The notes beneath the pieces were generated by a model. The model was not told the origin of the DNA and did no database searches. It was given only the letters and a program-made list of their open reading frames with translations. A stretch of DNA of 64,000 nucleotides. Origin: VFZN01 sp050249615 (GTDB lineage Bacteria > Acidobacteriota > Vicinamibacteria > Vicinamibacterales > UBA2999). Positions 8,957 through 16,232 of the stretch are shown one piece after another. Positions within the stretch are counted from its first letter, which is position 1, and each line of letters begins with the position of its first letter. Location of the stretch: assembly GCA_050249615.1 (NCBI GenBank), contig JBFWQE010000012.1, forward strand, positions 3,075 to 67,074, in the 5' to 3' direction. A program made the position numbers and the translations under genes.

Positions 8957-9036
8957 AGGTGAGAAGTCACGAGTGAGAAGTGAGACGCGAGAAGCAAGGG
9001 CCACCCGCCCACCTTCGGTTCTCACTGCTCACTGCA
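8957..9036. repeat. Inverted GTGAGAAGT-type array in a convergent spacer
   Basis: The spacer between two convergent operons holds degenerate copies of GTGAGAAGT on the left and the inverse (TTCTCACTGCTCACT) on the right, so the transcript could fold back on itself from either strand. It may act as a bidirectional terminator. The unit differs from all other arrays in this window. Confidence 0.55.
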
Positions 9037-9038
9037 CT

Positions 9039-9911
9039 TCAAGCCTCCGACGCCCGTTCGGGGTCGAGCACGCTTGACGCGGGCGGCACGAGAGGCCGGC
9101 CCGCCGCGGCCTCGGCGTAGATTCGCTGCGGCACGGGCTGCAGGTTCCACGCGAGTCCGACCCATTCCATCAGCCGGATCACGTAGTAGGTCGGATCGAA
9201 CTCCCACCAGTAGAAACCATTGCGCGCCGCGCGCTGGTAGCGATGGTGGTTGTTGTGCCAGCCTTCACCCACCGCAAACAACGCGGTGAGGGCGTTGTTG
9301 GTGGACTCGTCACGGGTCGCGAACCGGCGCGTCCCCCAGAGGTGATTGACCGTGTTGATGGCGAAGGTGGCGTGCGCCAGCGTCACGGTCGGCAGGCAGA
9401 AGCCCCACGCCAGCCACGGCCAGCCGCCCAGAGCGAACATCGCGAGGGCCAGGGCCAGGGGCGGCAGCCAGTGATGCCGGTCGAGGAACCGCAGCTCGGG
9501 CACCCCGCCGAAGTCGCGCACGACCGGGTTGGCGACCGCCACGCGCTTCCAGCGCGCGTCGCTGAGGAACCACCCGATGTGCGCGTGGTAGAAGCCGCTC
9601 ATCGCGGGGCTGTGCGGGTCCCCCTCGCGATCGGCGTACTTGTGATGGTCGATGTGGTTGCCGGCCCACCAGATCGGCCCCTTCTGCATGGCGGCCGTGC
9701 CGGCCAGCGCCCAGACGAAGCGTGCGCCTCGCGTCATCTCGAACGCGCGGTGCGCGAAGTAGCGGTGGAACGCAAGGGTGAGACCGATGGCCCGCAGGAA
9801 GTGGGACGCGGCCCAGAGACCGACGAGGTCCCAGGTGAATGGCACGACGAGGACGGTGAGAGCCGAGCCCTGGACCAGCCAGAACACCGCGGTCGTCACC
9901 GCCGTGGGCAC
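9039..9911 (-). CDS. Acyl-CoA/acyl-lipid desaturase
   Basis: A membrane fatty-acid desaturase (290 aa) of the Delta-9 acyl-CoA desaturase type, introducing a double bond with O2 and a di-iron centre. All three histidine boxes are present: HRYFAH (49-54), HIDHH (86-90) and HNNHH (219-223), between hydrophobic segments. GTG 9911 lies 2 bases after the preceding gene's stop. A longer frame running upstream has an Arg/Pro-rich translation overlapping that gene and is not real. As the last gene of an ECF sigma operon, it suggests that membrane fluidity or acyl oxidation state is part of that stress response. Confidence 0.9.
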   Translation of the reverse strand: MPTAVTTAVFWLVQGSALTVLVVPFTWDLVGLWAASHFLRAIGLTLAFHRYFAHRAFEMTRGARFVWALAGTAAMQKGPIWWAGNHIDHHKYADREGDPHSPAMSGFYHAHIGWFLSDARWKRVAVANPVVRDFGGVPELRFLDRHHWLPPLALALAMFALGGWPWLAWGFCLPTVTLAHATFAINTVNHLWGTRRFATRDESTNNALTALFAVGEGWHNNHHRYQRAARNGFYWWEFDPTYYVIRLMEWVGLAWNLQPVPQRIYAEAAAGRPLVPPASSVLDPERASEA

Positions 9912-9913
9912 GC

Positions 9914-10138
9914 CTAGCCTTCTTCTTCGAACTCTTCTTCGCCGATCGGGCCGAGGCGCGTGGAGGGCCGGAGCGCTTCGCGGTAGTCGTACAGCGGAAG
10001 CCCGGAGACGTGGCGGGGGTTCACGCAGCCCGGGGCCTTGGCCTCGAGCATGACGAGCACGGGGCTGCCCGCGGAACCTTCGCGGAACCCGAGCCGGCAA
10101 CCGCAGGACAGGCGAGCAGTAGTGAAGCCCTTCAGCAT
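9914..10138 (-). CDS. Small cysteine-containing protein of unknown function
   Basis: A 74-aa protein I do not recognise. Three cysteines stand out: a CGC pair near residues 13-15 (LSCGCRLGF) and one near residue 37 (PGCVNPRH). The C-terminus is acidic (EEEFEEE). No signal peptide is evident. It lies 18 bases after tlpA and 2 bases before the desaturase, on the same strand, so it should be translated as part of the ECF operon. The Cys pattern could bind a metal or be a thioredoxin partner, but this is speculation. Confidence 0.65.
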   Translation of the reverse strand: MLKGFTTARLSCGCRLGFREGSAGSPVLVMLEAKAPGCVNPRHVSGLPLYDYREALRPSTRLGPIGEEEFEEEG

Positions 10139-10156
10139 GGTGCTGAAAGGATCATA

Positions 10157-10786
10157 CTACAGGAGCGCTTTGATCTCTTTTTCGAAGACGGCCTTCGGCG
10201 CGATGCCCATGTGCTTCTTGCACACCTTGCCGTCCTTCGAGATCAGGAACGACGCGGGAATGCCCCAGATGGGGCCGTAGGCGTCCTGCACGTCTTCGCG
10301 GCCGAGCCCGAGCAGGACGGGATAGTTGATCTTGTATTCCGTGGCGAAGGCCGCGGCCTTGTCCGCCGTGTCGTCCACCGAGTAGCCGAGGATCACGAGG
10401 TCGTTCTTGTACTTCTCCTGCAGCTCCACGAAACCGGGGATCTCGGCCTTGCAGGGACCGCACCACGTGGCCCAGAAGTTGAGCAGCACCACCTTGCCCT
10501 TGTAGTCACTCAGCTTCACGTCCTTGCCATCGAGGTGCTTGATGGTGAAGTCCATGTTCGCCGGCTTCGCATCGGCATCGCACGCAGCCCCCTGCGCCTC
10601 GGTCGCGTTCCCGTCGTGCGACGCCAGCGGCGCCATATCGGAGACCGCCAGCGCGCGCTCGGACGACCCGCTGCGCTCGGCCCCGACATCGTGCTGCCAT
10701 ACGAATGGCACGCTGATGGCCAGCAGCGCGATGACCGTGGCCGCGAACGCGGCAAACCGCACCTTGGAGCTGGGCTGGTGTTCCAT
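10157..10786 (-). CDS. TlpA-family thiol-disulfide oxidoreductase
   Basis: A membrane-anchored thioredoxin-like protein (209 aa) acting in the periplasm. An N-terminal hydrophobic segment (residues 10-30) is followed by a low-complexity linker and a TlpA/ResA fold with active site WCGPC at 108-112 in NFWATWCGPC. ATG 10786 lies 4 bases after the anti-sigma stop; a start at 10804 overlapping the anti-sigma gene by 14 bases is possible. Its place directly after sigma and anti-sigma genes suggests a response to thiol or envelope redox stress. Confidence 0.9.
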   Translation of the reverse strand: MEHQPSSKVRFAAFAATVIALLAISVPFVWQHDVGAERSGSSERALAVSDMAPLASHDGNATEAQGAACDADAKPANMDFTIKHLDGKDVKLSDYKGKVVLLNFWATWCGPCKAEIPGFVELQEKYKNDLVILGYSVDDTADKAAAFATEYKINYPVLLGLGREDVQDAYGPIWGIPASFLISKDGKVCKKHMGIAPKAVFEKEIKALL

Positions 10787-10790
10787 GGAG

Positions 10791-11561
10791 CTATTCTGCA
10801 CCATTCTGAAGGTTGGATGCCATGCGCAGCAGGCGGTTCCGGTCCTCCTCCGGACCGACCAGGAGATAGGTGCGCCCGCCGGCGGTCCAGACCACTTCCG
10901 CGTGCCCCATCATCGTCAGCGCCTCGGCAGGCCGCTCCAGGCCCGGCAGGATGAACAAGGAGACAGGCACGCCATCCACGCGGTACAGCAGGTGAGCCGC
11001 CCTCCCGTCCCCATAGAGGCAGCGGCGCACGGCCACCAGGCGACCGCCGTCGGGGCCCAGGGTTGCCGGGACGTCCAACTGCCAGCCGTATTCGCGCAAC
11101 AGTTCGGCTTCGGCCTCGGCTTCCGTGATCGGCTCGTCGTCGACGTGGCCATCGATGCTGAAGCACTTGAGGTGGTCGAGGGCCATCTGGGCCGCGAGCA
11201 CCACCGTGGACCGCGCGGTGACGATCGGCAGGGCGACGGCGCCCACGGCGAGGACCACCAGGGCCGCGGCGGCAAACGCCGACAGGCGGGTCCGCCAGCC
11301 GAGGTCCACGGCCGGAGTGCGCTCCTCGGCCAGGCGGGCGGCCAGCCGTGTCCGCAGCCCCGGCGGGGCGGGGTCGGCGAGGCGTGATCGCCGGGCCGCG
11401 AGGGCCTCGCGCACCTGCTGCTGGACGTCCACGGCTCGCCGACAGGCGGCGCAGCCGTGGAGATGGGCCGACACGCGCGCCTGCTCCGTGGCGGGGAGCT
11501 CGCCGTCCGCGTATGGCGCCAAGAGGGGTTCGAGTTGCTCGCAGGTCATCGTCTGGTCCAC
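10791..11561 (-). CDS. Transmembrane zinc-binding anti-sigma factor (zf-HC2)
   Basis: A 256-aa anti-sigma factor. The N-terminal ZAS/zf-HC2 motif H-x3-C-x2-C is at H33, C37 and C40 after the usual MTCEQLEPLLAPYADGEL start. A hydrophobic segment at about 92-115 spans the membrane, and a periplasmic region of about 140 residues would sense the signal. It lies 27 bases downstream of its sigma factor. Because the ZAS motif can be redox-sensitive and the next gene is a thioredoxin, oxidation of zinc thiolates is a plausible release signal; that link is inference. Confidence 0.9.
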   Translation of the reverse strand: MDQTMTCEQLEPLLAPYADGELPATEQARVSAHLHGCAACRRAVDVQQQVREALAARRSRLADPAPPGLRTRLAARLAEERTPAVDLGWRTRLSAFAAAALVVLAVGAVALPIVTARSTVVLAAQMALDHLKCFSIDGHVDDEPITEAEAEAELLREYGWQLDVPATLGPDGGRLVAVRRCLYGDGRAAHLLYRVDGVPVSLFILPGLERPAEALTMMGHAEVVWTAGGRTYLLVGPEEDRNRLLRMASNLQNGAE

Positions 11562-11588
11562 CGCGCCGCTGCCTTTAAGACGCCGCCG

Positions 11589-12167
11589 CTACGACTTCGT
11601 TGCATGCCGGGCCGCCGCAAGGCTGTTGTAGAGCTGCTTCCGCCCTCGTGACAGGCGGGACATCACCGTCCCAACCGGGATTGCCAGCACCGCCGCAATC
11701 TCCTGGTAGCTCAGCTCCTCGACGTCACGCAGCCACACCGCCTCGCGGTACGCCTCGGGGAGGCGCTCGAGCGCCAGGCGGAGATCTTCGCTCAGCGTGT
11801 CGCGGAGCAGCAACGCCTCGGGATCGTCCGGCGCGGAGGACCGCGTGTCCTCGCCGCGCTCGACGGTCAGTTCCACGAGGTCGGAATCCGCGTCGACGCG
11901 CGACCGACCCTGGTCGCGGCGGCGGTTGCGCCAGGTGTTGTGCAGGATGGTGTACAGCCAGGCCTTGAGGCTGGTCCCCGGCCGGAATGTCCGGCGCGCC
12001 CGGAACGCCTTCAGATAGGTGTCCTGGACGAGATCCTGCGCGGCGTCCGGGTCCCTGGTGAGCCGAACGGCCGTTCCGTAAAGGGCGTCGAGCAACTCCA
12101 GGGCCTCGCCGGTGAACGGGTCGGCGTCTGCCGATGGAGACGCCGTCCGCCATCGCCCGAATCGCAT
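11589..12167 (-). CDS. ECF-family RNA polymerase sigma factor
   Basis: A 192-aa extracytoplasmic-function sigma factor. Region 2 spans about residues 22-85 (RDPDAAQDLVQDTYLKAF, then SLKAWLYTILHNTWRNRRR). Region 4 spans about 128-180, ending in a helix-turn-helix (LSYQEIAAVLAIPVGTVMSRLSRG). No region 3, as expected. It heads a five-gene leftward operon with its anti-sigma factor, a TlpA protein, a small Cys protein and an acyl desaturase. A candidate autoregulatory promoter lies about 25 bases upstream. Confidence 0.93.
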   Translation of the reverse strand: MRFGRWRTASPSADADPFTGEALELLDALYGTAVRLTRDPDAAQDLVQDTYLKAFRARRTFRPGTSLKAWLYTILHNTWRNRRRDQGRSRVDADSDLVELTVERGEDTRSSAPDDPEALLLRDTLSEDLRLALERLPEAYREAVWLRDVEELSYQEIAAVLAIPVGTVMSRLSRGRKQLYNSLAAARHATKS

Positions 12168-12192
12168 GTGGAAAGGCCGCTGGGTCCCCGGT

Positions 12193-12220
12193 GAAACGAG
12201 GGCGAGTAACCCGCGTCACA
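12193..12220 (-). promoter_or_regulatory. Candidate ECF-type promoter of the sigma operon
   Basis: On the minus strand TGTGAC (12215-12220) and CGTTTC (12193-12198) are separated by 16 bases. CGT at -10 with a 16-17 base spacer is typical of ECF promoters. The single instance and lack of a second copy for comparison keep confidence low. Confidence 0.3.
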
Positions 12221-12330
12221 AGTATAGGACAAGCGGGCCCGGATCGAATCTTGCTCGCTGGCACCAGCCGGGGACCGTTCGATTGCGGGCCTCGTCTCAG
12301 GATCTGTAAGATGCAGCGAGGAGAACGGCT

Positions 12331-15300
12331 ATGCGGCTCATCATCCTGACCCTGCTGGCGGCGCTGGCCGCGGCTCCCGCGGCGGAGGCTCAGACGGCGT
12401 ACATCCCGTACTACGGCAAGAACGCCATCCGCTACGACAAGTTCGACTGGCACATCTACCAGACCGATCACTTCGAGATTTACTACTATCCCGAGGTCGA
12501 ACAGCATCTCGAGCGGGTTGCGGGATACGCGGAGAGCGCCTACCAGCACGTGAGCTCCGAGCTCAAGCACGACCTGGCGTTCAAGGTCCCGCTCATCCTG
12601 TTCACGACGAGCGCCGAGTTCTGGCAGCAGAACGTCATCCCGGGCGCCGCGCAGGAAGGCGTCGGCGCCTTCGCCGAGCCGAGCCGCAGCCGCATCGTGA
12701 TGCCGATCGACGAGCCGTCGGATCTCCTCTACCGGCTCATCACCCACGAGCTCACGCACATCTTCCAGTTCGACATCATCCCCACGGGCCTCATCCGCCG
12801 CAACATGCCCCTCTGGACGATGGAGGGCATGTCCGACTACATGACCGGGTACTGGCGCCCGCTGGACCTGATGACGGTGCGCGACGCGGCCGTGTCCGAC
12901 ATCATCCCGAAGATGAGCGAGATGCAGGACTACGGCGGGTTCAGCAACCCGCGCCTCATCTACAACCTCGGGCACGCCGCATTCGAGTTCATGGAGGCGC
13001 GCTGGGGCAAGGAGGGCGTCCGGCAATACATCTTCGCCCTGCGCCGCAGCGTCATCGGCGGCAGCGACGACGCCTACGAGGAAGCGTTCCAGATGTCGGC
13101 GGAGGAATGGGACCAGCAGTTCGACCGCTACATGAAGGAGCGCTTCAAGCCGTTCCGCGACAAGGAACGACCGGCCGACTACGGGCGGGACCTCGCGCCC
13201 GATCCGCGTCAGAGCCGCTTCGCCAACGTGCTGTCCATCGAGCCATCCCCCTCGGGCGACCTCATCGCGGGGATGACGGCCAACGGGCGCGACCGGGAGC
13301 TCGACATCGTCCTCATCTCCGCCAAGGACGGCGAGATCATCCGCAACCTCACGCCGGGATTCGACCAGGGCATGGGCTTCGAGTACCTGGCCACGCCCGG
13401 CGGCCGGTGGAACTCGGTGCCGTGGATGTCGTGGTCGCCGCAGGGGGATCGCCTCGCCTACTTCGTGCGGACGGAGAAGGATCGCTCGCTCGTCATCCAG
13501 AACGTCGTCACGCGGAAGATCGAGCTGCGGGTGCCCCTCAACGACATCGACGCGCCCGAGTCGCCGGACTTCTCGCCCGACGGCAAGCTCATCGCCTTCT
13601 CTGGCATGCAGGGCGCCAACGCCAACATCTACGTCCTGAACGTGGAGACCCGCGAGGTGAAGGCCCTCTCGCAGGATCCCCTGCCCCACTACGCGCCGAC
13701 CTGGTCGCCGGATGGCTCGTTCATCGTCTACCTGGCGCGCGTCAGCGGCAACGAGAAGCTGTTCCGGATGAACGCGGACGGATCGAACCCCACCCAGCTG
13801 ACCTTCGGCACGCACGACGAAGGCGGCGCGCAGTTCTGGGACGCCGACACGCTGCTGTTCCCGTCCACCGCGGTGAATCCCGCCGAGCCCATCGACCCTG
13901 ACGTCGCGCGCAACGGCCAGATCTACAACCTGTGGACGCTCAACCTGAAGACCAACGAGCTGAAGCAGTACACCGACGCGCTCACGGGCAACCTGTCGCC
14001 GGTGGTCCTCCGCGATGGGAGCACCGTGCGGCTGGCCTTCGTCACGTACCTGAAGGGCGACTACGGCCTGCACATCCTGGAGCGGAAGGAAGAGATCACG
14101 ACGGTGGCCTCGGACGACTTCGGGGCGCCGGGCCCGATCGTGGACTTCCAGGCGCCGCTCACGCACACGCTGGTGCAGGACAACGCCAAGAAGAAGGGGC
14201 GCTTCGAGAAGATGTTCCTCGAGGGGCGCCCGCCCGTGGCGCTGGGGGTCACCAGCGGTGGCGACCTCTTCGGCGGGACGGCCGTCACCTTCACCGACGT
14301 GCTCGGCGACCAGCAGTTCAACCTGTTCGCCTCGTCCGTGTCTCAGTACCGGACCCTCTCGCTCACGTGGCTCAACCTGGAGCGCCGGTTCAACTGGGCC
14401 CTGCAGGGCTACTCGCAGACGCAGTTCTTCTACGGGCAGCTGGAAGGCATCTTCTACGACCCGGCGTTCAGCGGCATCATCGACCGCGACTACGCGGTGG
14501 CCACCCGTACCATCCAGGGCGGCACGGCCTTCGGCATCTACCCGTTCAACCGCTACCGCCGCATCGAGGTCTTCGGCGGCGTCAACCACTATTCCGAGGA
14601 GTTCGCCGACCAGGCGCTGGAGGTGTACTCGCAGCAGTACCAGGAGCAGCAGTTCGGGCGCCGGCTGTTCAACAACGGCACCATGGTGCCGCTCGGCGTG
14701 GCCTTCGTGCAGGAAACCACCATCTTCCGGGAATTCGGCCCGCTCACCGGCAGCACGATGCGTCTCGCCTACGAGGTGTCGCCGAAGATCGGCAACACGC
14801 TCTCGCGCCAGACGCTGGACGCCGACGCCCGCAAGTACTTCCGCATCGGGGGCACCGGCCTGCTCGCGCTGCGGGCACGGGGCTTCAAGAGCTGGGGCGA
14901 CAACCCCGACTTCGTCTACTTCGGCGGCAACAGCGAGATGCGCGGGTACGACTACCTGTCGTTCGTCGGGCAGAACGGCTTCTTCCTGAACGCCGAGCTC
15001 CGCTTCCCCCTGATCGACGCCATGGCCACGCCCATCGGCATCCTGGGGGGCGTGCGCGCGGCGTTCTTCGCGGGCGTCGGCGGCACGTCCTGGGCCAACC
15101 AGGACTTCAAGGCCTGGAGCAGCGAAACCACCCTGGAGCGCCCCGTCATCGGCTACGACGACACGACGCTCGCGCCGATCTACGGCGACCCCGTGCAGGT
15201 CAGCGGCTTCCGCCTGCGGGACGCACGGGGCAGCTACGGCCTCAGCCTCCAGACCTTCGCCCTGGGCTTCCCCATCCACTTCGACTGGGCGTGGCGCACG

Positions 15301-15402
15301 CTCTTCAACCGCGAGTGGGAGGACGTGCTCTTCGCCCAGAGCGGCGGCAGCGGCAGCTTCCGCAAGCCGAGGTTCGCCGTGTGGATTGGCTACGACTTCT
15401 GA
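12331..15402 (+). CDS. Secreted peptidase-MA / TolB-propeller / outer-membrane barrel protein
   Basis: A 1023-aa exported protein with three modules. After a signal peptide (residues 1-21, ending AEAQ) comes a gluzincin-like peptidase domain with HELTH at 139-143 and a downstream Glu at 165 (TMEGMSDY). Residues about 290-560 hold TolB/WD40-like repeats with recurring SPDG-type turns (DFSPDGKLIAFSG, TWSPDGSFIVYLA). Residues about 640-1023 are beta-rich with aromatic strand ends and finish in WIGYDF, as in an outer-membrane barrel of the BamA/surface-antigen type. A GAGGAG site precedes the ATG. It is divergent from the ECF operon. The fusion suggests a barrel-anchored protease exposed in periplasm or at the surface; substrate unknown. 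Confidence 0.85.
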   Translation: MRLIILTLLAALAAAPAAEAQTAYIPYYGKNAIRYDKFDWHIYQTDHFEIYYYPEVEQHLERVAGYAESAYQHVSSELKHDLAFKVPLILFTTSAEFWQQNVIPGAAQEGVGAFAEPSRSRIVMPIDEPSDLLYRLITHELTHIFQFDIIPTGLIRRNMPLWTMEGMSDYMTGYWRPLDLMTVRDAAVSDIIPKMSEMQDYGGFSNPRLIYNLGHAAFEFMEARWGKEGVRQYIFALRRSVIGGSDDAYEEAFQMSAEEWDQQFDRYMKERFKPFRDKERPADYGRDLAPDPRQSRFANVLSIEPSPSGDLIAGMTANGRDRELDIVLISAKDGEIIRNLTPGFDQGMGFEYLATPGGRWNSVPWMSWSPQGDRLAYFVRTEKDRSLVIQNVVTRKIELRVPLNDIDAPESPDFSPDGKLIAFSGMQGANANIYVLNVETREVKALSQDPLPHYAPTWSPDGSFIVYLARVSGNEKLFRMNADGSNPTQLTFGTHDEGGAQFWDADTLLFPSTAVNPAEPIDPDVARNGQIYNLWTLNLKTNELKQYTDALTGNLSPVVLRDGSTVRLAFVTYLKGDYGLHILERKEEITTVASDDFGAPGPIVDFQAPLTHTLVQDNAKKKGRFEKMFLEGRPPVALGVTSGGDLFGGTAVTFTDVLGDQQFNLFASSVSQYRTLSLTWLNLERRFNWALQGYSQTQFFYGQLEGIFYDPAFSGIIDRDYAVATRTIQGGTAFGIYPFNRYRRIEVFGGVNHYSEEFADQALEVYSQQYQEQQFGRRLFNNGTMVPLGVAFVQETTIFREFGPLTGSTMRLAYEVSPKIGNTLSRQTLDADARKYFRIGGTGLLALRARGFKSWGDNPDFVYFGGNSEMRGYDYLSFVGQNGFFLNAELRFPLIDAMATPIGILGGVRAAFFAGVGGTSWANQDFKAWSSETTLERPVIGYDDTTLAPIYGDPVQVSGFRLRDARGSYGLSLQTFALGFPIHFDWAWRTLFNREWEDVLFAQSGGSGSFRKPRFAVWIGYDF

Positions 15403-15406
15403 GATG

Positions 15407-15651
15407 TGCCCATTGGCGATTGCCGAATGGTGATCGGGCGATTCATCGGGTGACTGGCGATTGGAAATTGAGGCATTCGTGAGTGGGAATCGGGCGATTG
15501 CGTGAGTGCGCGCGCCCGACGCCCCAATGCCCCAATGCCCCAATGCCCCAATGCCCCAATCCCCAATGCCTCAATCCCCAATACCTCAATCCCCAATCGG
15601 CAATCGCCCGATGAATCGCTCAATCGCCAATCGGCAATCGTCAATGGACAG
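15407..15651. repeat. Long palindromic repeat element, copy 1 (GATTG-rich)
   Basis: A 245-bp imperfect palindrome. The left arm begins TGCCCATTGGCGATTGCC, and the right arm read in reverse begins TGTCCATTGACGATTGCC. They stay alignable for about 70 bases, including the shared word GCGATTCATCGGG. The right half holds about five tandem GGGGCATT units. The same arms appear at 44099-44274. The element starts 5 bases after one stop codon and contains the ATG of the thioesterase gene. Confidence 0.8.
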
Positions 15652-16126
15652 CCCCCACCCCCTGCCCAAGCGCTGGCAGGACTCGGCGACCGAGACGGTA
15701 CAGGTAGTGCTGCCCAACGACTCGAACCCGCTCGGCTTCATGCTGGGCGGCTCGGTGATGCACCTCATCGACATCACCGGCGCCATCGCCTGTCACCGGC
15801 ACACCAACACGCTGGCGTTGACCGCGGCCGTGGACGGCCTCGAGTTCCTGCACCCCGTCAAAGTCGGGGACATGATCGTTCTCAAGGCGCGCGTCACCGC
15901 CACGTTCCGCACCTCGCTGGAGGTGGAGGTGGAGGTGTTCTCGGAGGAGATCCTGACGGGGCGGCGCCGGCCGACCAGCCGTGCGTTTCTGACGTTTGTC
16001 TCGATCGACGAGGAAGGCCGGCCGCAGCCCGTGCCGCCGCTTCTCATCGAAACGCCCGAGGACGAGTCGCGCAGCCGTGAGGCCGACGCGCGGCGCCAGG
16101 CCCGCCTGGCGGCCCGCCGGCGCTGA
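15644..16126 (+). CDS. Acyl-CoA thioesterase (hotdog fold, YciA/BFIT-like)
   Basis: A 160-aa hotdog-fold thioesterase that would hydrolyse acyl-CoA to free acid and CoA. The family segment VVLPNDSNPLGFMLGGSVMH is followed by IDITGAIACHRH, and by GLEFLHPVKVGDMI and a beta-rich core to about residue 130; the tail is Arg/Ala-rich. ATG 15644 gives the usual 15-20 residue lead before VLPND. It lies within the last 8 bases of the palindromic repeat and has no Shine-Dalgarno sequence. Longer in-frame starts would translate the repeat and are unlikely. Substrate chain length is unknown. Confidence 0.85.
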   Translation: MDSPHPLPKRWQDSATETVQVVLPNDSNPLGFMLGGSVMHLIDITGAIACHRHTNTLALTAAVDGLEFLHPVKVGDMIVLKARVTATFRTSLEVEVEVFSEEILTGRRRPTSRAFLTFVSIDEEGRPQPVPPLLIETPEDESRSREADARRQARLAARRR

Positions 16127-16136
16127 CGATCGGGTG

Positions 16137-16226
16137 CGGGCGGGTGCGAACAGGTGCGGGCGGGTGCGAACAGTGCGCACCTTCTCGCACCTGCCCGCAC
16201 CCGTTCGCACCTGCCGCACCCGCGTG
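16137..16226. terminator. Large GGTGCGGGC hairpin between convergent genes
   Basis: Direct repeats of GGTGCGGGCGGGTGCGAACA are followed by their inverse (CGCACCTGCCCGCACCCG...). The best stem is about 26 bp with two mismatches. The structure fills the spacer between the thioesterase and the leftward protease gene, so it could stop transcription from both sides. Confidence 0.6.
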
Positions 16227-16232
16227 CGCGCG

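Noticed and set aside
11725..15543. A 1272-aa open frame on the minus strand opposite the large secreted protein
   Set aside because: It lies wholly antisense to a gene with signal peptide, HELTH motif and beta-rich domains, and its translation is an Arg/Glu/Val-rich string with no domain, as expected in high-GC DNA.
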